Assembly: GCA_018434945.1 (NCBI GenBank)
Contig: JAHDOI010000045.1
Span: forward strand, 1 to 40,882
DNA length: 40,882 nucleotides
Direction of reading: 5' to 3'
Source: Selenomonadales bacterium
GTDB lineage: Bacteria; Bacillota; Negativicutes; Sporomusales; UBA7701
The notes under the pieces are model-generated. The model had not been told where the DNA came from, searched no databases, and saw only the letters and a program-made list of their open reading frames with translations. The translations under genes and the position numbers were made by a program. Position 1 is the stretch's first letter, and each line of letters begins with the position of its first letter. Below are positions 14,498-22,318 of this stretch, in pieces.

Positions 14498-15661
14498 ATG
14501 CAGCGCTGGATAATCCACGTCGATATGGACGCCTTTTTCGCCGCCGTCGAGCAGCGGGACGACCCCGCCCTCCGCGGCCGGCCGGTCATCGTCGGCGGCG
14601 TCGGCCGGCGCGGGGTCGTCAGCACCGCCTCCTACGAAGCCCGCCGCTTCGGCGTCCACTCGGCGATGCCGATGGCCGAGGCGCGGCACCGCTGCCCCCA
14701 TGCCGTTTTCATGCCCGGCGACCACCGCAAATACGCGCGGGTGGCGGGGGAGATACGGACCATCCTCGCTTCATTCTCGCCGCTGGTCGAACCCCTGTCC
14801 CTCGACGAAGCCTTCCTCGACGTCTCCGGCATGGAATGGCTCTACCGCGACCCGAAGGACATCGCCACAGCCATCAAGGCGCGCATCAGGGACGAGCTGT
14901 CCCTGACCGCCTCGGCCGGCGTCGCGCCCAACAAATTTCTCGCCAAGCTGGCGTCCGACTGGGGCAAGCCCGACGGGCTGGTCGTCGTGCGGCCGGAGGA
15001 AGTGGCCGCCTTCCTGCGGGCCATGCCCATATCCCGCCTGTGGGGGGCGGGCGAGAAAACAACCTCGCAGCTGAAGGGCATCGGCATCACCACCATCGGT
15101 CAACTCGCCGCCGCCGACGAAGCCATCCTCCGCAAGCATTTCGGCAACTCGGCCGACGACATGCGGCGGCTGGCGCGGGGCGAGGACGACCGCCCCGTGA
15201 TACCGGAACATGAGCCGAAATCGTTGGGCAACGAGATCACCTTCGACGAAGACCTCCGTTCGCGGGACGATATCGGCACCTGCCTGCTGGCCCTCAGCCA
15301 GAAGGTCGGCCGCCGGCTGCGCCAGGCCGGCTACGCCGGGCGGACGGTGACGGTCAAGATCCGCTTCGCCTCTTTCCGCACCATCACCCGCAGCCGCAGC
15401 CTCGGCGAGCCGACGCTGCTCGGCGACACCATCTACGAGACAGCCCGGGCCATCATGGACGGCGTCGAGCTCACCGAAGGCGTGCGTCTCCTGGGCGTGA
15501 CCCTGTCAAACCTGCAGATCCACGGCAGCCAGACCAGCCTGTTCGCCGGCGAAGACGACAAAAAACTCAAAGCCTCGGTCGCCGTCGACCGCCTCAAAGA
15601 CAAATTCGGCGAAGGAGCCGTCACCCGCGGCCGCCTCATGCCGCCGAAAAAGGAAAAATAA
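14498..15661 (+). CDS. dinB: DNA polymerase IV (Y-family translesion polymerase)
   Basis: The 387-residue protein performs error-prone bypass of DNA damage. The catalytic carboxylates are in HVDMDAFFAAVEQ (Asp8, Asp10) and SLDEAFLDVSG (about 103-113). The steric-gate and finger region GVVSTASYEARRFGVHSAMP and the helix-hairpin-helix thumb LWGAGEKTTSQLKGIGITTIGQL follow, then the little-finger domain. QTSLF near residue 345 is a beta-clamp binding motif, followed by an unusually long tail of about 40 residues. A LexA box upstream indicates SOS control. Start at ATG 14498 gives the conserved N-terminus; the ribosome site GGTGGTGAG is moderate. Confidence 0.96.
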   Translation: MQRWIIHVDMDAFFAAVEQRDDPALRGRPVIVGGVGRRGVVSTASYEARRFGVHSAMPMAEARHRCPHAVFMPGDHRKYARVAGEIRTILASFSPLVEPLSLDEAFLDVSGMEWLYRDPKDIATAIKARIRDELSLTASAGVAPNKFLAKLASDWGKPDGLVVVRPEEVAAFLRAMPISRLWGAGEKTTSQLKGIGITTIGQLAAADEAILRKHFGNSADDMRRLARGEDDRPVIPEHEPKSLGNEITFDEDLRSRDDIGTCLLALSQKVGRRLRQAGYAGRTVTVKIRFASFRTITRSRSLGEPTLLGDTIYETARAIMDGVELTEGVRLLGVTLSNLQIHGSQTSLFAGEDDKKLKASVAVDRLKDKFGEGAVTRGRLMPPKKEK

Positions 15662-15699
15662 AAGCAGCCCTTGGAGGGTTGCTGTGAGAATCAGAGAAA

Positions 15700-15819
15700 G
15701 GACGTTCAGAAGCCCCAGATGCAAGGCGGCTCTGGCGGGCGTGCCGCGACGCGTACTCGGAACGTACGCTAGCAAACGTCCGCCAGAACAACGCCGCAGA
15801 TGGGGCCTTATCAACGTCC
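15700..15819. repeat. palindromic structured element, copy A
   Basis: The ends GGACGTT (15700-15706) and AACGTCC (15813-15819) are complementary, and pairing continues imperfectly inward (AAGCCCCA against TGGGGCCTT). The centre is a hairpin GCGTAC/GTACGC with loop TCGGAAC (15751-15769). A related element of nearly equal length lies at 40758-40876 with compensating end changes. It sits between dinB and the convergent YkuS-like gene. A smaller hairpin (GCAGCCC/GGGTTGC, 15664-15684) precedes it without a T run. Confidence 0.75.
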
Positions 15820-15823
15820 GTAG

Positions 15824-16150
15824 CTACATGCGCCAGGGGCGGTGACGGAGGCGCGCCTCCAACTCCGCCGCCACCTGCTCGGGATGCAGCCCGGTGATGT
15901 TGAGCATAATAGCGCCAGGCAGGGTGTCGCCCAGCGCATCCTCGCCGCGGTGCCCCACGCTGATATCGGCGGACTCCAGACCGCCATGGAAAGAGGGGAC
16001 TGTCTCCGCCCGGCGGGACGAATAGAGGACGGCGTCCACATGGGCGCGGAAGCCGACGGCTTCCTGCAGGCTGATCACCTTGTAGCCTCTGGCGGTCAGC
16101 GTTTCCGCCAGCCAGGTCGCGGGATGCTGGAGGGCGACGGTTTTCTTCAT
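15824..16150 (-). CDS. YkuS/UPF0180-like small protein
   Basis: The 108-residue protein begins MKKTVALQHPATWLAETLTARGYKVISL, matching the pattern of the YkuS (UPF0180) family, in which a short N-terminal strand is followed by a helix and GY/GH-x-V. It ends with the HPEQVAAELEARL helix. These cytoplasmic proteins of Firmicutes have no established function. AAGGAA sits 9 bases before the ATG. It is convergent with dinB, and its stop lies 4 bases from repeat element A. The family assignment is by pattern and moderately sure. Confidence 0.65.
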   Translation of the reverse strand: MKKTVALQHPATWLAETLTARGYKVISLQEAVGFRAHVDAVLYSSRRAETVPSFHGGLESADISVGHRGEDALGDTLPGAIMLNITGLHPEQVAAELEARLRHRPWRM

Positions 16151-16298
16151 CTCGGTCGTTCCTTCACTGTTGATCGGCGACTGCCGCTAGTATCCCCCCG
16201 ACAGGAAAAAATATGTTGCGGCACGGCGTGATGAGGCAGGAACGGACCTGGTATTCGCCTAAAGACTTACAATAGACTGATTGGGGAGGCGATTAACG

Positions 16299-17426
16299 GT
16301 GATCAATCAACAGCGGGTGCTGGCCGAGTTTTTCGAACTTGTAAGCATCAGATGTTCGACAAGGGCTGAACGGGAAGTGGCCGATGTTGTCAAGGCCAAG
16401 TTGGCCGCTATGGGCCTTGCGGTGGAAGAAGACGACGTCGGCGGCCGAATCGGTGGCAACTGCGGCAATGTGCTGGCCTATCTCAGGGGCAACGTCGCGG
16501 GCGCGCCGGTCGTTATGCTGAGCGCCCATCTCGACTCCGTCGAGCCCTGCGGCGGCATCAAGCCGCAGCTCAAGGACGGGGTGATAACCTCCGGCGGCGA
16601 CACCGTGCTGGGGGCTGACGACAAATCCGGGGTAGTCGCCATCCTCGAGGCTATCAGGGTTATACGCGAAACCGGCGCCGCCCACGGCGACATCCAGGTG
16701 GTGTTCACCGTGGCCGAGGAAGGCGGCGTCAACGGCTCCAAAAACATGAACCGCGAACTGCTCGCGGCCGACTTCGGCTATGTCCTCGATTCCGGCGGCG
16801 CTCCCGGGAGGATAATCAACGCCGCTCCCGGCCAGGACAGCATCAAGGTCATCATCCGCGGCAAGACCGCCCACGCCGGCGTGGCCCCCGAAGAAGGCAT
16901 CAACGCCATCGTCGTGGCCGGCAAAGCCATGGCCGAACTGCGCCAGGGGCGGATCGACGACGAAACGACCGCCAACATCGGCATCATCAAGGGCGGCCAG
17001 GCCACCAACATCGTGCCCGACTACGTCGAGATCGCCTGCGAAGCCCGCAGCCGCAACAAAGCGAAGCTCGCCGCCCAGACAAAGCACATGGTCGAAACCT
17101 TCGAGCGGGTGGCCGCGGCCAACGGCGCCAAAGCGGAAATAACCGTCAAGACCGCTTACGACCCCTACGTGCTGACCGCCGAAATGCCGGTAGCGGCCAT
17201 GGCCCGCCAGGCGGTGGAAAGCATCGGCCTTACGCCCGTATTCGAAGCCACCGGCGGCGGCAGCGACGCCAACTTCTTCAACGCCTACGGCGTACCGTCA
17301 GCCGTGTTGGCCACCGGCATGTCCAAGGTGCACACCACCTCCGAATTCATCAAGGAAGCCGACTTGTACAAGACGGCCGAGCTGGTCGTGGCGATCATCA
17401 AGACTGCCGCCGGAGTTAAGAAATAA
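16299..17426 (+). CDS. PepT-like M20-family metallopeptidase
   Basis: The 375-residue cytoplasmic dizinc peptidase has metal ligands in LSAHLDSVEP (His, Asp), LGADDKSGV (bridging Asp), TVAEEGGVNGSK (catalytic Glu and ligand), YVLDSGG and, at the C-terminus, KVHTTSEFI. The central dimerisation insert begins KVIIRGKTAHAGVAPEEG. This arrangement fits the tripeptidase T-like subgroup, so it probably removes residues from short peptides. The frame opens at a TTG at 16281, but GGGGAGG lies inside that extension and 9 bases before GTG 16299, which is taken as the start. A terminator follows. Confidence 0.9.
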   Translation: MINQQRVLAEFFELVSIRCSTRAEREVADVVKAKLAAMGLAVEEDDVGGRIGGNCGNVLAYLRGNVAGAPVVMLSAHLDSVEPCGGIKPQLKDGVITSGGDTVLGADDKSGVVAILEAIRVIRETGAAHGDIQVVFTVAEEGGVNGSKNMNRELLAADFGYVLDSGGAPGRIINAAPGQDSIKVIIRGKTAHAGVAPEEGINAIVVAGKAMAELRQGRIDDETTANIGIIKGGQATNIVPDYVEIACEARSRNKAKLAAQTKHMVETFERVAAANGAKAEITVKTAYDPYVLTAEMPVAAMARQAVESIGLTPVFEATGGGSDANFFNAYGVPSAVLATGMSKVHTTSEFIKEADLYKTAELVVAIIKTAAGVKK

Positions 17427-17458
17427 TGCCTTAGAACGGCCATTCGCATCTCAAACAG

Positions 17459-17492
17459 TAAACCCCTGACGGGCTATCCCGTCAGGGGTTTA
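17459..17492. terminator. bidirectional terminator between convergent genes
   Basis: A perfect 15-bp stem, TAAACCCCTGACGGG (17459-17473) and CCCGTCAGGGGTTTA (17478-17492), has a four-base loop and A/T tracts on both sides. It serves the PepT-like gene on the + strand and the thioesterase gene on the - strand, whose stop codon is inside the stem. Confidence 0.88.
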
Positions 17493-17906
17493 ATATTCTC
17501 CCGTATCCTCGCCGGTGACGTAGAACACCGCCCGCCCCTTGGCGACCAGCGTATTATCGCCATTCACGACGTCGACCTCGGCGTGGAGGAGCCTGCGGCC
17601 CTCGTGCACCAGACGGGCCTCGGCCGTCAGGGTGTCGGCGGTCGCCACCGGCAGGAAGTAATTCACCGCCGTCTCCACCGTCACGACGCGCACCTTCAGC
17701 GTGCGGAGGGCGATACCTGCCGCCATGTCCACAAGGGCGGCCACCACGCCGCCGTGGGTCATGCCGTACGAATTGGCGAACTCCGCCCGCATCGGCACGG
17801 TAAGCAGCGAGCGGCCGCGGGACGTTTCGACGACGGCGGCGTCGAGGAAGCGGATGAAAGGAACAGTCATGAAATGCTGTCTGATGAATTCCGGCCAGTT
17901 ATCCAT
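17490..17906 (-). CDS. PaaI-like hotdog-fold thioesterase
   Basis: The 138-residue hotdog protein has the PaaI/4HBT signature NSYGMTHGGVVAALVDMAAGIAL (about 50-72), with the active-site THGG followed by Asp, and the later strand VTVETAVNYFLPV. Such enzymes hydrolyse acyl-CoA thioesters in the cytoplasm; phenylacetyl-type substrates are possible. The start codon is supported by AAGGAGGAAAG about 7 bases before ATG 17906. It is the last gene of a minus-strand group with the YtpB-like synthase (47-base gap) and Ppx. Confidence 0.87.
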   Translation of the reverse strand: MDNWPEFIRQHFMTVPFIRFLDAAVVETSRGRSLLTVPMRAEFANSYGMTHGGVVAALVDMAAGIALRTLKVRVVTVETAVNYFLPVATADTLTAEARLVHEGRRLLHAEVDVVNGDNTLVAKGRAVFYVTGEDTGEY

Positions 17907-17953
17907 GGCCTGCTTTCCTCCTTCTCGTATGCCGCCATTGGCGTCGGTCGCCG

Positions 17954-19018
17954 TCAAAGCACCCCCTGGCGGCGGAGCAGCCGGCAGAGGCTGTGGAGCA
18001 GCCGGGCGTAGCCGCCGGCGGTGTCCAGAAGGGCGGCTTTCACCTTGCGCTCCAGCGGCGCCTGGGTCTTGGGGTCGGACAGATACATGGCCAGCAGGCC
18101 GTGCACGACCGTCGACGCGAAATCGGGCCTTCTCAGGCGTCCGGCGCCGTCCTGCGCCTGTTGCCAGAAATGGGTGAGGCGGGCGACGATTTCGTCCGGG
18201 CCGCGGTAGTAAGCGACGAAATTGAGGTCGCCGTGGCAGCGGTCCTCGGCGAGATCGATGAAGTAGTCCAGGAGGATGTGGAGGCCGCAGATCCACGGGA
18301 AATAGGCGGCGCAGGTCTTCTCCGCCTCGTCGGCGGTCAGGTCGGGGTCGGACGCCAGGGCGCACAGCATGAACATCCCGAGGGTCGAGCCGGTCGCGGC
18401 GGCAAATTCCCACAGCGTCACGCCGGGATAGTCCGCAAGGTGACGCCCGCCCCAGGCGCGCATCTTGTCCTCCCGCACCGCGGGGTCGAGGTGCTTGTAT
18501 ATCTGCAGTTCGCTGTAGAGCGCGGTCAGCCTGAGCGCGTCCGGCTTCACCAGGCCGTACTTCGGCAGGCGCGCCGCCTCTTCGCGGCACACCGCCACCA
18601 GGGCGGCGAGATAGCCGCCGTCGTCCTTCAGCGGGTAGCTGCGGTAATAATCGCGGGTCTCGCCGTCAGGGTCGAGGGCGTCGGTCATCGCCAGGTGGAG
18701 CTGGCGGAAGGCCCCCTCATCCGCGATCCCGGCCCGGTCGCAAAGGTTGTCGAGATAATCGCTGATCGTCTGCAGGGCGACGACCAGCCTGACGAAGCGG
18801 CCGGTATCCACGCCGGGATATAGGCTGTAGATGGCGCCTCCCTGGCAGTGGAACCGCTTATCCCTGATGCTGGCCAGCGCCTGGGAGGCCAGTTCCGGTT
18901 CGGCGGCTGCCGCCCGTCGCCGCCAGCAGGCCAGTTCACCGTCCACGAGCGGAAATACCTGGCTGACGAAGCGTCTGATGAGGTTGAGGCTAGTGGCCGT
19001 GGACGAGAGCGAAGGCAT
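17954..19018 (-). CDS. ytpB: YtpB-like tetraprenyl-beta-curcumene synthase (DUF2600)
   Basis: The 354-residue, largely helical protein matches the DUF2600/YtpB family. It has the aspartate-rich motifs QTISDYLDNLCDR (about 83-95) and HILLDYFIDLAEDRCHGDLNF (about 246-266), which take the place of metal-binding motifs of class I terpene synthases. In Bacillus the enzyme cyclises long-chain polyprenyl diphosphates to C35 sesquarterpenes linked to spores. CAGGAGG precedes the ATG by 4-5 bases. It lies 21 bases after the Ppx gene and is probably co-transcribed. Product chain length cannot be deduced. Confidence 0.87.
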   Translation of the reverse strand: MPSLSSTATSLNLIRRFVSQVFPLVDGELACWRRRAAAAEPELASQALASIRDKRFHCQGGAIYSLYPGVDTGRFVRLVVALQTISDYLDNLCDRAGIADEGAFRQLHLAMTDALDPDGETRDYYRSYPLKDDGGYLAALVAVCREEAARLPKYGLVKPDALRLTALYSELQIYKHLDPAVREDKMRAWGGRHLADYPGVTLWEFAAATGSTLGMFMLCALASDPDLTADEAEKTCAAYFPWICGLHILLDYFIDLAEDRCHGDLNFVAYYRGPDEIVARLTHFWQQAQDGAGRLRRPDFASTVVHGLLAMYLSDPKTQAPLERKVKAALLDTAGGYARLLHSLCRLLRRQGVL

Positions 19019-19039
19019 TGTACCTCCTGAAGAGCGGGT

Positions 19040-20578
19040 CTACTGGAGTGCGGCCGGCATCTGCTGCCAGACGATCTCCGCGCCGAATTCCTTCTTGAAC
19101 CACTTGCGATGTCTCTCTGCTTCCTGAAGCTCGATCGCCGCCCCCTGCCTGCCCACCGTCAGGAGCAGGCTGGCGGTTTTGGGCTTCAGGCTGGCCGTCA
19201 CCTTCGTCACCACTCCCATCTGGGTCGTGTCGAGGCATTCGGCCAGCGCCAGCAGCAGCGCCATCTTACGGGCTTTCTGCCAGTCGGTGTCGTCGAGAAA
19301 CTCCGAATACAGGCGGTTGCGCATATACTTGGCGGTCGGGCCTTCGTGCCACCCCGCCACCACCGCCAGCAGCATCTGTTCGCGGTGGGTAAGGCCGAAC
19401 AGGCGGGCGTTTTCCACCAGATAGGCGCTGTGACGCGGGTGGTCGTAATAATTGATCGTAATGCCGATATCGTGAAGCAGGGCCGCCACCCTCAGGAGGA
19501 GGCGGTCGCGGTCGTCAAGCTTGTGCAGGTCATGCCAGCCGTCGAACATCGCCTCGGCCAGCTCGGCGACATGGTAGGCATGCGGGGCGTTGCCCTTGTA
19601 GAAAAGCAGCATATTATTAGTGCTGTGCAGGAGAATGTTGCCGATAACCTCCGGCTGCCCCGTGCGGGCGAGGTAATAGCGGAGGAAAAGGCCTTCCCGC
19701 AGGCCGCAGCCGCTGACGATCAGCCTGTTGGCGCGGGTGTGGTCCACCAGGCACTTCACGATGGTGGATCCAGCGGCGATTATGTCGGCCCGCTCGCTGC
19801 TCAGCCCGGGGATTTTAAGCCGCTGCTTGTAATCGGCCAGCGTCAGGCCGCGCCACAGGTCGGTGAGCGAAATGTCGCCGAGGCGGTAATTATGGACCTT
19901 GTTGAAAGGGTAGTTTTTCCGCTTCTGATCCATCTTGGCGATGTTGCGGGCCGTTCCGCCCACACCGACAAGCGGCAGGTTGACGTCCTTGAGCCACGGA
20001 TTTTTTTCCAGATGGTGCATAATATAGCTGCGGAGCTTTTCCAGCTGCAGATCGGAGATCCTGTCCTGGGTGCCGAACTGTTCGGTAAGATTGACGGCCC
20101 CGAACGGCAGGCTGACGATCTTCTGCGGTTCGCGGCCGCGGATGAGCGTCAGTTCAGTGCTGCCGCCACCCAGGTCGAAAATGACGGCATCCTCGACATC
20201 GATTGTATTTACGACTCCAATGTAGCCGGTCTGCGCTTCTATCTGGCCGGTGATCGCCTCGAGGTTAATCCCTGTTTCCGCCGCGATCAGCTCGATGAGC
20301 ATCGGGCCGTTCTTGGCGCTCCTCACCGCGGCAGTGGCCACAGCCAACGTCTTGTCGACCTTGAAAAGCACGCACATGTGGGCGAATATCCGCATCGTTT
20401 CCACCGCCCGCCCGACAGCGTCCGGGCGGAGGGTGTGCGACTTGCCCATGCCTTCGCTCAGCCGCACCGTTTCCTTCTGGTGATATACGAGGTTATAGGC
20501 GCCGTTGGCGTAAATATGCATTACGATAAGGCGGGCGGAGTTCGAACCGAGGTCGATGATGGCGATTCTTTCCGTCAT
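19040..20578 (-). CDS. ppx: Ppx/GppA exopolyphosphatase family protein with HD domain
   Basis: The 512-residue protein has the actin-like ASKHA fold of polyphosphate and pppGpp phosphatases. Phosphate-binding loops IIDLGSNSARLIV (6-18) and VIFDLGGGSTELTLI (about 142-156), and the catalytic glutamate in ITGQIEAQTGY, are intact. The C-terminal third has an HD-type hydrolase motif (LLHDIGITINYYDHPRHS), as in two-domain Ppx proteins. It should release phosphate from polyphosphate or act on pppGpp. It is transcribed divergently from a degenerate paralogue that is coupled to ppk. The ribosome site GGGGAGTGA is just upstream. Confidence 0.93.
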   Translation of the reverse strand: MTERIAIIDLGSNSARLIVMHIYANGAYNLVYHQKETVRLSEGMGKSHTLRPDAVGRAVETMRIFAHMCVLFKVDKTLAVATAAVRSAKNGPMLIELIAAETGINLEAITGQIEAQTGYIGVVNTIDVEDAVIFDLGGGSTELTLIRGREPQKIVSLPFGAVNLTEQFGTQDRISDLQLEKLRSYIMHHLEKNPWLKDVNLPLVGVGGTARNIAKMDQKRKNYPFNKVHNYRLGDISLTDLWRGLTLADYKQRLKIPGLSSERADIIAAGSTIVKCLVDHTRANRLIVSGCGLREGLFLRYYLARTGQPEVIGNILLHSTNNMLLFYKGNAPHAYHVAELAEAMFDGWHDLHKLDDRDRLLLRVAALLHDIGITINYYDHPRHSAYLVENARLFGLTHREQMLLAVVAGWHEGPTAKYMRNRLYSEFLDDTDWQKARKMALLLALAECLDTTQMGVVTKVTASLKPKTASLLLTVGRQGAAIELQEAERHRKWFKKEFGAEIVWQQMPAALQ

Positions 20579-20764
20579 TATCTATCACTCCCCACCATAG
20601 TATTCGGCTTTTTTCGCAAAAACCTTGCCGGCGCCGGGAAAAAAACAAATCCTGGCAATTGACAGATTTTTGCGGCAACTTCGCCCTCGTCAATCTGCCT
20701 GCAAAGAGGATTTTGGCCGCCGCGATGCGAAACTTTTACCCATAAGCTTTTGGAGGAATAAACA

Positions 20765-22318
20765 ATGTCCAGCTATTTCGGCGTCATCCACGTCGGCTCG
20801 GAGCAGGTCAGTCTGCAGATAGTCGAATACACCTCCCTGGGTAACATGAGGATCGTCGAACGGGCCAACTCCCAGGTAACGATGGGCGAGGAAACCTTCA
20901 AGACCGGCAGGATCAGCTTCGCCACCGTCCGGGAACTGTGCGAGCTCCTCAAGGGCTACCGGCGCATCCTTCAGGAATACGGCGTCAAGGACTACCGCCT
21001 GCTCGCCACCACCGCCATCCGCGAAGCGGATAACCAGCAGTACATCATCGATCAGGTCAAGCTGAAAACGGGGCTGACCGTCGAAGTCGTCGACATGCTC
21101 CAGGAGATGTACCATAAATACGTCGCCCTGTTCCGCGCCATAGAAGCCGAAGGCCTCGCAGCCGAACAGGAGGGCATCCTGTTCGTCGACATATCCTCCG
21201 GCGGCCTGTCCTTCACCCTGTATGAAGCCGGCGTCCTCCAATACCAGCAGAACATCCACATCGGCGCGCTCCGCATCAAGGAAAGCTTCGAGCGGCACCA
21301 GCGCGACTCGGCCCATTTTTATCAGGCGCTCACCGAGTATATCTACAGCACCATCGATCTCGTCGAAATCGAGCTCAACCATCACAAGATAAAGTATCTC
21401 GTGCTGTCGGGGGTCGAGACCGGGCTGCTGCTCAAGATGCTGGGACGGGACGAGACCGCCAGGCTGACCTATGTCGGCATCGACGAATTCCTCGCCCTCT
21501 ACGACCGCGTGAAGCAGCTCAACCTTCCCCAGCTCATGCAGGCTTTCAGCCTCTCGGAAAGCAGGGCGGAGATGGTCCTGCCCACCATCGTGCTCTACCA
21601 GCAGATCCTCGCCCTGAGCAACGTCACCCAGATCGTCGTCTCCGGCGTCCAGTTCGGCGACGGCATCACCATCTCCCATATCGCCGAAAAAACCCGCGAC
21701 AAGTGGCTTGAAGTCATCGAAAAGCAGATCGTCAGCTTCGCCCACACCCTCGGCAACAAATACAAGCGCGACGTAAACCACGCCGCCAGTGTCGAAAGCA
21801 CCTCGCTGCAACTTTTCGACCGCATGGTCAAGCACCACGGACTCGGCAGGCGCGAGCGCTTTCTGCTGAAAATCGCCGCCATCCTGCACGACATCGGCAA
21901 ATACGTCAGTCTGCGGCGCCACTACTTCTACTCCTACCGCCTGATCATCTCTTCGGACATCATCGGCTTCTCCGAAGAGGAACGGGCGCTGATGGCCAAC
22001 ATCGCCTACTATCACTCCAAAGGCACGCCCTCCTTAAGCGACGCCAATTTCGCCGCCCTGACGCCGGACCAGCGGATAACGCTCGCCAAACTCGCCGCCA
22101 TCATCAGGGTGGCTGACGCGGTCGACCGCAGCCACATGCAGAAAGCGGCCATCCGCGACATATCCCTCTGCGGCGAGGAAGTCGTCATCACCGTGTCCGC
22201 CGACCAGGACATATCGCTCGAAGAATGGACCTTCATCGACAAGGCCGACTTCTTCGAGAACGTCTTCGGCATCAGGCCGACTCTGGTAAGACAGGGGGAC
22301 GAACGCCGTGTTCAATAA
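20765..22318 (+). CDS. divergent Ppx/GppA paralogue with altered phosphate loops
   Basis: The 517-residue protein is collinear with the divergently transcribed Ppx over its full length and keeps the C-terminal HD signature (ILHDIGKYVSLRRHYFYS). In the ASKHA half the loops are altered: IHVGSEQVS replaces IDLGSNSAR, and FVDISSGGLSF replaces FDLGGGSTEL. The glutamate of the second motif remains (MLQEMYHKY). It may bind rather than hydrolyse polyphosphate, or use only the HD site. The stop overlaps the ppk start by 11 bases, so a direct role with PPK1 is likely. TTGGAGGA gives a strong start. Confidence 0.85.
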   Translation: MSSYFGVIHVGSEQVSLQIVEYTSLGNMRIVERANSQVTMGEETFKTGRISFATVRELCELLKGYRRILQEYGVKDYRLLATTAIREADNQQYIIDQVKLKTGLTVEVVDMLQEMYHKYVALFRAIEAEGLAAEQEGILFVDISSGGLSFTLYEAGVLQYQQNIHIGALRIKESFERHQRDSAHFYQALTEYIYSTIDLVEIELNHHKIKYLVLSGVETGLLLKMLGRDETARLTYVGIDEFLALYDRVKQLNLPQLMQAFSLSESRAEMVLPTIVLYQQILALSNVTQIVVSGVQFGDGITISHIAEKTRDKWLEVIEKQIVSFAHTLGNKYKRDVNHAASVESTSLQLFDRMVKHHGLGRRERFLLKIAAILHDIGKYVSLRRHYFYSYRLIISSDIIGFSEEERALMANIAYYHSKGTPSLSDANFAALTPDQRITLAKLAAIIRVADAVDRSHMQKAAIRDISLCGEEVVITVSADQDISLEEWTFIDKADFFENVFGIRPTLVRQGDERRVQ

